This document shows positions 55,136 to 64,000 of a DNA stretch of 64,000 bases, one piece after another. The notes under the pieces are model-generated. The model had not been told where the DNA came from. It did no database searches and saw nothing but the letters and a program-made list of their open reading frames with translations. Source of the DNA: Smallanthus sonchifolius (lineage: Eukaryota > Streptophyta > Magnoliopsida > Asterales > Asteraceae); assembly GCA_023525975.1 (NCBI GenBank), contig CM042028.1:75577501-75641500 (forward strand), written 5' to 3'. The position numbers were made by a program, and so were the translations under genes. Each line of letters starts with the position of its first letter. Position 1 is the stretch's first letter.

Positions 55136-56684
55136 TATATAAGCTTGTGGCTAAGTAACTTACATTTTTCATGTGCTCTGTATTAACCTCTTCTTCGTCT
55201 TCACCTTCCACATAGCCCATGTGGTGCTGGTCCTCAACAAACTTCCTTTTTTTAATCCACTCCTTTAATACATGATAAATATTATTTGGAGTGAAAATTT
55301 ATTTGTTAATGTCTATTTAGAAATTCGATACATTTACCTCAACATTATTTTCATTTGATACAAGTTGTTGGACGATGTCTAATATCCTGTCAACCTTCCC
55401 ATCCTCTTTCATCTCCAGTTCCAAAATATCTTCAAGCTTCTCATAAACCTTCACATCCTTGGGTATGTTGTCACTCATCAGTTCTGAAACAGGAATCCCT
55501 CTCCTCTGAAGTGTGTGGCGAGCATCAACATTTTGCTGTTTACTCAGATAATGTAAGCTCGAAACCCACCATTCCAACTTCTTCTCCTCATCATTAGGCT
55601 TTAGTGCAACCGGCTTGTTTGCTGGCTAAAAAATTAACATGCAACGCATTCAACAAAAAATATTTTCATATTGAGTAGGCTTAAAGAAAAAATGTAGCAG
55701 TCTAAATGCTTAGATTCCATACTTACATGCAATGCGTTTATCAAAATCCCAGTAGCTCTATTCCACTTAACCCTAAAACCAACACCCCAACTCAGACATC
55801 TCGGAACCTTTAATTTGTATGTATTTACGAAGGTCCGGCACTCCGGAAGAACCTCATAGATCCACATCTTTACAAATATATTGAAATGAATTAGTAATAG
55901 GCCATACATATATTGAAATGAATTGAAAATGCATAAATATTTTGTAATTTCCTAACCTTAAAAGCCCACCCAAAACCGTTCAAAGAGTAATTCATCACGT
56001 TCTGCTTCTTTTCTTCCATTTGTTTCTTTTTAAACTCAAAACATCTATGGAGACTCGGATAAGTAACATCCCATAAATAGTTACCCCAAGGATACCGGTC
56101 CCACTGGTTTAGATCATTAACCAATTCCACCAAAAAGTCATCAATATAAAACGTGGTCTGGGTTCCTTTGAAGCCAAATTCAACCAACAGCAACAAGGAA
56201 AGCCGTACAACATCATCGTCTTCTACACCTGATAAATCCCCAGCGTAAAATTTCACCAATTGATTACAAGTCAATCTCTCCCCACCAAACACCATGTCCT
56301 TAAATTTTACATTAAAGGTTGATGTAGGCTCGTTCCATTCACCAAATCTAAACCCGGTCGTTAGACAAAACTCTTTAGGTCCGAACCTTAGGGCCTCATC
56401 TCCAATATGATAGTACAACCCGTCGGTTCTTGGGTTAAGCTGTGTTGTAATTTCATGTTGAAACATGAGGTGTATTAACAAGCTGTCAGCCGCTGTGCAT
56501 TTACAACCCAACCATCTCTTGAAGCATGTCCCCTTCCATATCTTCAACTAATTTTCGTTGAGCTTGGCTTTTATCTGCGTAACAACCTCGGGCGAACATC
56601 TTACTTTCACCTTAGCCTGTAAAAACTACCACATTTAGCCACAAAATAACAAGGCTAGAATAAATGTCAAACCGGGCTACTATA

Positions 56685-57230
56685 TACAATTAAGCAGGCT
56701 AACATATGAAATTTCATTAAGAAGGCTATTATCTCCAATTAAGGCTAATATATCAATTTAGAAGGCTAATATATCCAATTAAGAAGGCTAATATATCCAA
56801 TGAAAAGGTTCTAATATATCCAATTAAGAAGGCTAATGTTAGCAGTTTCAAGCATGACTAGGCATGCTAACATATGAAATCCGATTAAGAAGGATAGTAT
56901 ATCCAATTAAGTAGGCTAATATATCAATTTAGAAGGCTAATATATCCAATTAAGAAGGCTAATATATCCAATGAAAAGGTTCTAATATATCAAATTAAGA
57001 AGGCTAATGTTAGCAGTTTCAAGCATGACTAGGCAGGCTAACATATGAAATCCGATTAAGAAGGCTAGTATATCCAATTAAGCAGGCTAATATATCACTT
57101 TAGAAGGCTAATATATCCAATAAAAAGGTTCTAATATATCCGATTAAGAAGACTAATGTTAGCAGTTTCAAGCATGACTAGGCAGGCTAATATATCCAAT
57201 TAAGCAGGCTAACCATTTCACTGTCCAGAC
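56685..57230. repeat. Intron minisatellite with higher-order structure
   Basis: The basic unit is AAGAAGGCTAATATATCCAATT (about 20-22 bp). Every 150-170 bp a longer block repeats: GTTAGCAGTTTCAAGCATGA at 56838, 57009 and 57158, followed by CTAGGCA and GCTAACATATGAAATCC. The array lies in the first intron of the Ulp1-like gene and uses the same GGCTAA core as the array at 54930. Confidence 0.88.
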
Positions 57231-57826
57231 ATACTTCACATATATATTTCGAAGGAGGCAATTATAATGCATTTAACAGGCTAACATATAACATCTACAA
57301 GGCTAAAACAACAAATAAACAAAAATCGATTACCGTCATGTACTCCATCTCGTCAGACATGATCCTCGTATGCGTAGTATGCTCTCCCGATGCTCCGTAT
57401 ATGCTTGAAACCTTCAAAATTTTCGATGCTCCCTATATGCTTGAAACCTTCAAAATTTTCAAAAAAAACCGTAAGATTAGGCTGCTCAGCTGTTGAAATG
57501 TCGTTTGAGGAGAAATCAGCCGTCTTCGGGGAACAAGCTACTTTCAGCCGACTATGCTGACTATTAACGACAAAGCACGCCGGCTTAGCCGTCTTCAAAA
57601 ACCTTGACTTGCGTCAGACTTCTTTAGCCGTCTAACAAGTACAAAAATACATGGTACGCCGGCTGAGCCGTCTTTGATAACCGGGAAAGCCTTCTTGATG
57701 TCAGATGTAGATGTGTAGGATAGGTGTGTCAGCTACTCGGGAAAGTAGCCGTCTAATACACAACCGTTAGCCGCCTTGTACATTTGTAAAATTAATTTTT
57801 TTTTATAAATGTAAAGTTTAATATTT

Positions 57827-57834
57827 TATAAATA
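57827..57834 (+). promoter_or_regulatory. TATA box of the plus-strand small gene
   Basis: TATAAATA lies 33 bp before ATG 57867, placing transcription start only a few bases before the start codon. Confidence 0.5.
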
Positions 57835-57866
57835 CAGGGGTAAAGATAGTTGTTTCTACCAAAAAA

Positions 57867-58349
57867 ATGGATAATCGAGGGGATTTAGGACAAAACGAAG
57901 AACAATATAATTCGCAACCATATTATGCGGCATCAAAGTGGACCACTACTAGGTGGAGACGGTTACCGAAAAGGCAGGCCGGAGAATCATCGACATTACA
58001 TCCAAATATTCCAGAAAAGCCGAGGTGGTTGTTTCCATGTGATGAGTCGAAAAATTGGTCAGAAAATGTGATGGATTTTTATAAGAACGGAGATGCTACA
58101 TTTTGTTATTCTGCTTTAGTAGAATCAACAGAAAAACTGGGTAACGAGTGAAGAAAAATACAACCAAAACCACCACTGTTTTCTAGTTGAAAGTTCAGAA
58201 GTTTTAGCTTGTACGCTAATAGAACATTTAACTCTAAAAAAGCCTTTAAATTTTGATGGAGATATCGGGGAGAATGTTACGGAATATCGACGATTCAAGG
58301 CGAATAAAATTTATATTTGTCGTTATTTACCAATACCTACTAACACGTA
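57867..58349 (+). pseudogene. Unrecognised small gene inside the MULE (one frameshift)
   Basis: ATG 57867 opens MDNRGDLGQNEEQYNSQPYY, then KWTTTRWRRLPKRQAGESS, PRWLFPCDESKNWSENVMDF and STEKL to a stop at 58149. A one-base shift at the A run near 58131 lets the reading continue: WVTSEEKYNQNHHCFLVESS, then DIGENVTEYRRFKANKIYIC and a stop at 58347-58349. The joined length would be about 160 residues. Composition is hydrophilic and protein-like and the ORF has its own TATA box, but I know no matching family. It is divergent to the Ulp1-like gene. Confidence 0.5.
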
Positions 58350-58378
58350 GAGTGATATTGTATCTTATTTTTTTTTAT

Positions 58379-58855
58379 TGAAATCTTGTTATTTGTAATG
58401 AAATCTTCCTATTTTGTAAAATTTATAATTGTTACTTTGTTATAATTTTGTTAACTAAAAATTAAAACTTAAAAACATACACAACATAAAAAAGAAAATA
58501 CATCCTAATTAACATCAAAATAAACTAAAAACATATATAACCTCCTAAACAAAAATGACATAAACTAAAATTATGGAAATTTAAAGATGCTCGAAGGAAT
58601 CAAAGGTGTTATCCGAATGAAATCTTGTTATTTGTAATGAAATCTTCCTATTTTGTAAAATTTATAATTGTTACTTTGTTATAATTTTGTTAACTAAAAA
58701 TTAAAACTTAAAAACATACACAACAAAAAAAAGAAAATACATCCCAATTAACATCAAACTAAACTAAAAACATATATAACCTCCTAAACAAAAATGGCAT
58801 AAACTAAAATTAGGGAAATTTAAAGATGCTCGAAGGAATCAAAGGAGTTATCCGA
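58379..58855. repeat. Tandem duplication, 238-bp unit
   Basis: GAAATCTTGTTATTTGTAAT starts both copies (58380 and 58618), which are almost identical. The unit includes the last dozen codons and 3' flank of the acidic ORF described next: GATGCTCGAAGGAATCAAAG occurs in both. Copy 1 is thus an orphan 3' end. Confidence 0.88.
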
Positions 58856-59245
58856 ATGCCATGAGCGCTCGTCTTCCCATGGATCAAAATAACTGGGACG
58901 TTCGTCATCGGTACTGTTTTCCTCCTCGTCTTCAGGCTTAGGAACGTACTCCTCTCTAGGTTCAGTAACGTAATCCTCCTCGGAATTAGGGACATATTCC
59001 TCTACAGGGTCAGTGACGTACCCATCTTCTAAATTGGGGACAGGGTTGTCCCCAATTTGGAGTTGGCCAAACACCTGATCAAATGCCCAATTCGACTCTT
59101 CATCCGTCCAGGTTAAAGGTTCATCAGGTTGGACAGGTTTAACGGGTTCATCAAATGGTCGAGAAGGGTTTGCAGGCCGGAAAGGTTTAACAGGTTCATC
59201 AACCGGTAGAGAAGGGTTTGCTAGAAATAGATATCCTCCACCCAT
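58820..59245 (-). CDS. Acidic proline-rich protein of unknown function (MULE-borne)
   Basis: An intact 141-codon frame from MGGGYLFLANPSLPVDEPVK to FEHL. The N-terminal third is built from PVKPFRPANPSRPFDEPVKP-like repeats. The middle has WTDEESNWAFDQVFGQLQIG. Acidic repeats follow (DPVEEYVPNSEEDYV, then EPREEYVPKPEDEEE). It lacks a signal peptide or membrane segment. A TATAAATA at 59327-59320 lies 75 bp upstream, so it may be a real single-exon gene. It sits just inside the right TIR. I do not recognise the family; a disordered, acidic scaffold-like protein is all that can be said. Confidence 0.5.
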   Translation of the reverse strand: MGGGYLFLANPSLPVDEPVKPFRPANPSRPFDEPVKPVQPDEPLTWTDEESNWAFDQVFGQLQIGDNPVPNLEDGYVTDPVEEYVPNSEEDYVTEPREEYVPKPEDEEENSTDDERPSYFDPWEDERSWHSDNSFDSFEHL

Positions 59246-59394
59246 TTTTTTAAAGTTAAACGTTAGAGTGTAGATTGAATGCTAAAAACCATATATGAAA
59301 TTTGTAATGATAAGATTAATATTTATAAAACTCCAAAAAGGCTAGTAATACCACTTCAGCCGCCTTATAAGTGAATTTAGCCTTTCGGCGCCGA

Positions 59395-59696
59395 CTGAAA
59401 CAAGCCGGATAAGCCGGCCAAACCCAAGCCGGCTAAGGCAGGTGAAAGAAAAATATACGACGGCTCAGCCTACATGGAAGTGGGCTTTAGCCGGCTTGGG
59501 TTTCAGAGCCTCCACGTGTCACTATCTGGTTGGTTATAAATCTGACAAAAGTAACTTGGGCACGGAATTTTAAGCACCTTGAACTAGCCTTCTTCAGCCG
59601 TCTAATGGTCTAAATGACCATAATTTAGTAGGCTTAAAAACTTTATCCATTTTAATAACTTTGACTAGTCAAATGTCCATTTTAATAATATTCTTG
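59395..59696. repeat. Right terminal inverted repeat of the Kaonashi-type MULE
   Basis: Inverse of 53344-53621, with a small extra block of AAGCCGGCTAAGGC text at its inner end. It ends ATAATATTCTTG before the target duplication TTAATTTA. Confidence 0.85.
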
Positions 59697-59814
59697 TTAA
59701 TTTACGCATCAAACAAATAATTACAAATATATGGTAACTTTTACATTTATTATATTCACTTAAAAAACAAAGTATACCAATAAACAATCAAACACCATAC
59801 TAGTTCACTCGTTC

Positions 59815-60723
59815 TTACAACCCGGTCACCAAACCGAGCTGACTCACTCCCCCCACCCCAATTTTACTATTCAATTCTTCAATCATTTCCCAAAGAGTCT
59901 CAACCGATATCTTTCTAACAGAAAATAACCGTAACGATTTCTCTTTGCAAGCCGTTAACCTATCCAAAACAGAACCCAACTCAACCGAGTCATTAAAACT
60001 CAGCAAACCAACCCGCTCTTTGAACTCACCGAGTCGGAACAAGATCCCGTTCACCATCGATAAGTAATCATTCCCCAGCAACTCCATGACACCCCGAACC
60101 AACCTATCTCTTTCCACCAGTAAATTATCGGGAACTTTACATATTTCCTCGATCACACCTACCAACAAACCGACGTCTCGTATCAGATCGGAGTTCATGC
60201 CTGACGAGATGAAATCTCGTTGTTTTTCTTTCTCTATTAGTGACGAATATATGTCAAAATCCATGTTTTTGGACGTGAAAAGAATCGTTTCGATGTAACG
60301 AGCGTACCACCGCACCCAAGCGGAGAGCGCCCACGTGGCGGGCGATGTGCCGTCGCGAAAACTGGAGAGTTTGAGGTTGTTACGGCCTTTGGTGGAGGGG
60401 AGGATACGGAGGTGGTCTTTGAGGATAAAAGGGCCGCGTTTGATGATGTGGTGGATGGTGAGGAGGCACTTTAGGGCGACGTGGGAGTTGGTGGTGCGGT
60501 GGAGGCGGGTGATTAAGGAGTGGATGATGGTGGAGGCGGTGGCGCGAGAGCTGTCACCGAGAGATAGGATGGTGGCGAGGTGGTGGTCGTTGGGAGGAGT
60601 GGAGGGGGAGTGGGAGGTGGTGCGGAGGACGGCGATGTGGAGGTATGAAGTTTTAGGGTTTGAGAGGAGAGTGAGTTTTGAAAGGGAGAGCTTGTCTTTA
60701 ATGATGCCGATAAGATCCTTCAT
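59815..60723 (-). CDS. ANTH-domain clathrin assembly protein (PICALM-like)
   Basis: A single-exon gene for a plant AP180/CALM-type protein, which binds phosphoinositides and helps clathrin-coated vesicles form. From MKDLIGIIKDKLSLSKLTLL (60723; ATG 60747 would add eight residues) the ANTH domain runs through HIAVLRTTSHSPSTPPNDHH, SLGDSSRATASTIIHSLI, ALKCLLTIHHIIKRGPFIL, LKLSSFRDGTSPATWALSAW and VRWYARYIE. A helical C-terminal half ends FKERVGLLSF, LTACKEKSLRLFSV. At 302 residues it fits the short, intronless members near Arabidopsis At4g40080 and lacks the long NPF/DPW tail of larger members. The frame is intact. It lies only 0.1 kb from the MULE end, so its 3' flank abuts the transposon. Confidence 0.93.
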   Translation of the reverse strand: MKDLIGIIKDKLSLSKLTLLSNPKTSYLHIAVLRTTSHSPSTPPNDHHLATILSLGDSSRATASTIIHSLITRLHRTTNSHVALKCLLTIHHIIKRGPFILKDHLRILPSTKGRNNLKLSSFRDGTSPATWALSAWVRWYARYIETILFTSKNMDFDIYSSLIEKEKQRDFISSGMNSDLIRDVGLLVGVIEEICKVPDNLLVERDRLVRGVMELLGNDYLSMVNGILFRLGEFKERVGLLSFNDSVELGSVLDRLTACKEKSLRLFSVRKISVETLWEMIEELNSKIGVGGVSQLGLVTGL

Positions 60724-61442
60724 GTTTGTTATTCGAACCATAACCATTGATCGGACATTGATACATTGATGAACTCGAAGAAAAACAGAGGTGAGAGAGG
60801 GAAGGAGAATTTGACCGTTTGGTGAAAAAAATAGTGTATAATAATGATGTATCGAGAAAGTTTTATGAAAAGAAGAGATATTTGATTTATTAAAAGTTTA
60901 AAACTTAAAAACAAACTTTGATGTTGGACTTAAATATTGGAATGGTAATGTAAATAATTTATTATCTTTCTAGTTTTTTTTATATCTAACTTCATTAATA
61001 TATTTATGATTAAAAATAATAAGAAATGTACTTGAGGGTAATTAAATTACCTAATAATCAATTTGTAATGATTAATCCAGGTACATGACACAGATAAAAT
61101 TTGGATATCAAACAAGGTTTTATAGTTAAATATGAGATTAAAATTATCAATATCTTACCGACTCGTTCCGTAATCATCCTAGTTATTATTTTTTCAATTA
61201 CAATATTACTGGGAGTTCTAATAATATAAATACTTACTTCTTTCTCTTAATATTTCTTTCATCTTAATATTTTAAGAAGTCATGAAATAATTAATTATTT
61301 CTAAAAGGGAAACAACTATAAGCAGTCACAATTTTCTTCGGTTCCTTCTGTATGTTGTTGAAGAGTCTATCGTTTCTCGCCTTCCAAATACATTACAACG
61401 TAACTAAAGTAATACTTGTATCTATTTTTATGTACACCTTGC
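60724..61442. other. Upstream flank of the ANTH gene
   Basis: The 5' UTR and promoter of the minus-strand ANTH gene must lie here. TTATACAC near 60836 is a weak TATA candidate. The rest is A+T-rich without genes. Confidence 0.3.
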
Positions 61443-61824
61443 TTCCACTACTAGAAAATGTGTATATTTTCTACAAAAGTTTCCAACAAGTTACCAACAA
61501 AAGAAATTTCCCACAAGTTTGCGACAATTTTCCGACAAAACAAAAACAAATAAGTAACCACAAGATTTCCTACAATTTTTCGACAAATTTATTAAGTTAA
61601 CTTATTTATCTAATATAATCGTCGGAATATTGTCGAAAATTACCGACGAAGGGCTTTTGTCGCTAATTCGTCGGAAAATTAGTCGGGACTTTGTCGGAAA
61701 ATACATTTCTTACGGGGTTTTTTCCAACAAACACTTTTTGTCGGAAAATTGTCGTTAACAACCAATTCTGACAAATTTCCCACGAAACTGTTGTCGTAAA
61801 TTTTTCATTTTTTTAGTAGTGTTC
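61443..61824. mobile_element. CACTA-type MITE with 3-bp TSD
   Basis: TTC at 61443-61445 and 61822-61824 flanks a 376-bp element with ends CACTACTAGAAAATG and ATTTTTTTAGTAGTG. Inside, GTCGGAAAATTGTCG, CGACAAATTT and TCCGACAAAAC recur in both orientations about ten times. Terminal CACTA, the 3-bp duplication and subterminal repeats identify an En/Spm-type miniature element. It has no coding sequence. Confidence 0.93.
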
Positions 61825-62679
61825 CTTGGGTCTTTTCTTTGAATTTTATCTTTTCCATCACCGAGTTCCTAGCAAATGCATCCATTTTGCACCAATCTTT
61901 TTATTGCCTTCCAAATCGCACCAACTATTTGACGGTGAACAAGAATGTTAGGTTAAAAAGGCTAATGCATACAAAACTGACTTAAACACTGAAGATGGGA
62001 CAACAAAGATCAACAGCACCGAAGAAGACAATACTTTCTTTTTGGGGGAAAGTTTTGGCAAATATAAGGTTTCACCAAAACTTTCGTTGAAAGTTTTTGG
62101 TGAAAGTTTTCACTGATTTGTATATGTAGTCGTTTGTAACTTGTTTTACAAGGTAACTATCATTTCCTTTGGTCCGGATCCATACATGTTTTCAACCAGA
62201 AAATCAACCTAATTAATTAAAAGATTTGATGTATTACTCGTTTTTTCTTTCTTCATAGTTACATTTGATTTTGGTCATTCACCTATTGACATCCTAAATA
62301 CTTCTGGCAGACACTTTGTTCTATCCCACGGCGTCAAAACCTTGAACCGGGAAAAAACGGTGAACTTAACTGCAAGAAAAGGCTTATGGTTGGAAAAAAG
62401 GTGAATCGCAATGGGTCAGGTATGATAAGGGTTTTTGGTAATCCCCATCTCACATTGGATAACAAAACCATGTCTTATACCTTTTGGGTACGCAGGTATC
62501 GGGTATACCCATTTACGATCCTATGTGTTTAAAATTACCCTTTGGGACGTCAACTACTTGAGACCTAATCTAATACCCAACCTCAAAAACCAATTAAAAT
62601 GTTAAATACTCAAGTACGTTTCTCTAATCTTAATAATTTTTATGTTTCTAACATACTATTTATGATCAAACATAAAAAA
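61825..62679. other. Gene-free stretch with a strong hairpin
   Basis: No gene is seen. 62070-62105 can fold into a hairpin: TTTCACCAAAACTTTC, loop GTT, GAAAGTTTTTGGTGAAA, with one bulged base. Confidence 0.5.
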
Positions 62680-63473
62680 AAATATGTGATATTGAAATGG
62701 GGAAGTGGGACAGTTATATTTATACATTTTTTTTTGGGTACGTGTATTAGTTTTTCATATATTTTGCTCTGTCAGGTGCAGTTATTTAGAAAATACATAA
62801 AAAATATTTATTTGTTTGATTAAACGTGGGTTAGTTTTTTAATTCTTTTTGTTAGGTGAACAGCAAGCACGTTTATTTCTAATAGTTTATTTGTATGATT
62901 ATATCTAAAAAAGTTGTAAAACATTTTTTTTTCAGCTATAAAAGTTGTATAAAGTTTTTTACTTTTATTTGCAGGTTTGGTGATATCCTTTTGGTTTGTA
63001 CAGTATGCTTACATGACTTGGTTCTTTTCATCATTTGCTAAAACTTACAAATTTTTTTTTAGTTTTTACTTATATTTTTATTTATTTTTAATGCAGCAAC
63101 CAGAACTGGTTCAAAGATATCATGGGTATATATTTTCAATCTTTTTTATTCTTTATTTATTATACGCTTTTTTATTAATATTAATTTTTATATTTTATTA
63201 TAAGATATCATGGGTATATATTTATTATACGTTTTTAATGTTTTTACTTAACCGAGAAACCTGGTCAATAGCTGGGGTTTCCTAAAAAATCGCTAGTTTT
63301 ACTAGTTTAGTGGGGATAAAACATGGGAAGGATTATAACTGAAAGATCGTGTCTCCTGGGGTTGTTTCCTGAAAAATCGCCTGTTTTTATGTTGTTTTTA
63401 ATTCAAAATTTGTGTTTTTTAAATCTGCTTCCGTGTAAAAAGGGAATAAAAATTGTTACTTTCCGTAATTTTC
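62680..63473 (+). repeat. 0.79-kb dispersed repeat, copy 2
   Basis: Near-identical partner of 52104-52897, 10,576 bp downstream and in the same orientation. Here it leads directly into the MULE transposase at 63560, which suggests it is the leader and early introns of that gene. A small local duplication (TCAAAATCTGTGTTTTTTAA) follows at 63400-63500. Confidence 0.85.
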
Positions 63474-63559
63474 AAAATCTGTGTTTTTTAAATCTGCTTC
63501 CGTAATTTTATAATGCGATACAAAAGATAAAAAACGAAACGAGAGTCAGTGAAACTCCA

Positions 63560-64000
63560 ATGCAGATTCTAGAAAACCTACTTTCTTCTAAAAAATACGT
63601 CTACTATACTCGGGAAGATCCTGCCACAAATATTGTGGAGGAGATATTCTTTGTTCATCCGAAATCGCACGAGATGTGGCGTGCATTCCCGCACATGTTG
63701 ATGATCGACGCGACGTACAAAACAAACATGTATAAACTTCCATTTGTCCAAGTGGTCGGTGTGACCTCCACACACCAGTCATTTTGTGTCGCTCATGCAT
63801 TTATATCAAAAGAACGGGAGGAAAACTTCGTCTGGGTGCTACTGCAAATAAAAGCAATGTTGCAACAGGGACAAAGCTCTTATGAACGCGTGTGATAAAA
63901 TATTTCCGGTCTGTTCCAAAAACCTATGTCAGTGGCACATACACGAGAATATCGTAAAACATTGCAAGGCATCATTTACAGACGAAGACTGGACAAATTT
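63560..64000 (+). pseudogene. MULE transposase catalytic-domain fragment, runs off window
   Basis: The reading MQILENLLSSKKYVYYTRED, FFVHPKSHEMWRAFPHMLMI, DATYKTNMYKLPFVQVVGVT and KEREENFVWVL is the MULE transposase domain (Mutator class). DAT is the expected first catalytic aspartate. A one-base shift near 63865-63875 moves the continuation ALMNACDKIFPVCSKNLCQW and HIHENIVKHCKASFTDED into another frame. The CQWH phrase is conserved in this family. The 3' part lies beyond the window. It may be the source or a relative of the activity that moved the MULEs nearby. Confidence 0.85.

Larger units (their letters stand above)
53728..57360 (-). pseudogene. DUF1985 and Ulp1-like cysteine protease gene (multi-exon, decayed)
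   Basis: A candidate first exon reads MSDEMEYMT (57360-57334) and is followed by donor GTAATC. Exon 2 (about 56619-55957) starts AKVKVRCSPEVV, meets TAG at 56549-56547, then gives the DUF1985 domain: RFGPKEFCLTTGFRFGEW, LVKFYAGDLSG, WGNYLWDVTYPSLHRCFEFK. Exon 3 (55870-55729) is WIYEVLPECR, CLSWGVGFRVKWNRATGILI. Further exons cover 55626-55338, about 55270-55170, 54876-54655 and about 54620-54520 (FWNDPLGVDNSPGWFEADV). The last (53949-53728) has the Ulp1/C48 cysteine box KGDCGPWVCIFLERLI. I could not find the HW catalytic-histidine segment, and stops and a frame break near 53960 occur. Known members cleave SUMO-like conjugates; this copy is probably inactive. Confidence 0.8.
53336..59704 (-). 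mobile_element. Kaonashi-type Mutator-like element with Ulp1 gene and long TIRs
   Basis: Inverted repeats of about 300 bp (53344-53621 and 59395-59696) share GACTAGTCAAAGTTATTAAA, AGACCATTA, ATTCCGTG, TTGTCAGATTTATAACCAAC and GTGGGCTTTAGCC-type text. TTAATTTA at 53336-53343 and 59697-59704 gives an 8-bp match next to one mismatched base, consistent with the 9-bp Mutator duplication. The 6.35-kb interior carries a multi-exon minus-strand DUF1985-plus-Ulp1 gene and two small ORFs. No MuDR-type transposase is inside, so movement must depend on another element. MULEs carrying Ulp1-like genes are known in plants (KI-MULEs). Confidence 0.88.

Noticed and set aside
57353..57598. 81-residue minus-strand frame with a duplicated NFEGFKHI phrase
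   Set aside because: The duplication is a 34-bp DNA repeat, and the more plausible exon start for the Ulp1-like gene is ATG 57360 in another frame followed by a splice donor.

Overview
The window looks like gene-poor, A+T-rich chromosomal DNA from a flowering plant, probably a eudicot. The evidence is plant-type LTR retrotransposons, LINEs and tRNA-derived SINEs, CACTA, hAT, Mutator and Harbinger elements, Helitron ends, and two plant-specific genes. An Asteraceae source is possible but is a guess. Nothing suggests bacterial, organellar or viral DNA.

Only two intact host-type genes are visible, both intronless and on the minus strand: an ATL-type RING-H2 E3 ubiquitin ligase (15549-16553) and an ANTH-domain clathrin-assembly (PICALM-like) protein (59815-60723). 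Nearly everything else is transposable-element sequence in nested layers.

Layout. 1-7682: degenerate repeats, LTR-like sequence with a 0.69-kb tandem duplication, and a short minus-oriented Helitron. 7683-12500: a 5'-truncated LINE, then a Helitron that received a second truncated LINE (16-bp target-site duplication) and a hAT MITE (8-bp duplication). 12500-14480: an LTR-retrotransposon remnant with a SINE in its LTR, a PB1-like domain exon and a Helitron-like end. 15549-16553: the ATL gene. 17066-23480: a hAT MITE, an internally deleted hAT element that still encodes a fused protein, and a motif-rich element holding a Helitron that holds a SINE. 23937-25952: a hAT-like element containing a SINE whose internal promoter is split by a Harbinger-type MITE. 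26059-27245: a long-TIR Mutator-like element. 31416-33887: a solo LTR. 36558-47270: a nearly complete Tekay/Del-type Ty3/gypsy chromovirus, minus strand, with 2.7-kb LTRs about 1% diverged and five in-frame stops in pol. 48600-50410: a CACTA remnant next to an orphan first exon of ATG8. 50686-50992: a Harbinger-type MITE. 53344-59696: a 6.35-kb Mutator-like element of the Kaonashi type (DUF1985 plus Ulp1 protease) with about 300-bp inverted repeats and two further small ORFs I do not recognise. 61446-61821: a CACTA-type MITE. 63560-64000: a MULE transposase running off the window.

The elements interact. The SINEs and LINEs share a 3' terminal motif (CCGTTCAAAAA-like), which suggests the LINE machinery moves the SINEs. 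Several deletion derivatives depend on absent autonomous partners. Target-site duplications give a relative order for many insertions. All assignments come from reading the sequence; no database search was possible.
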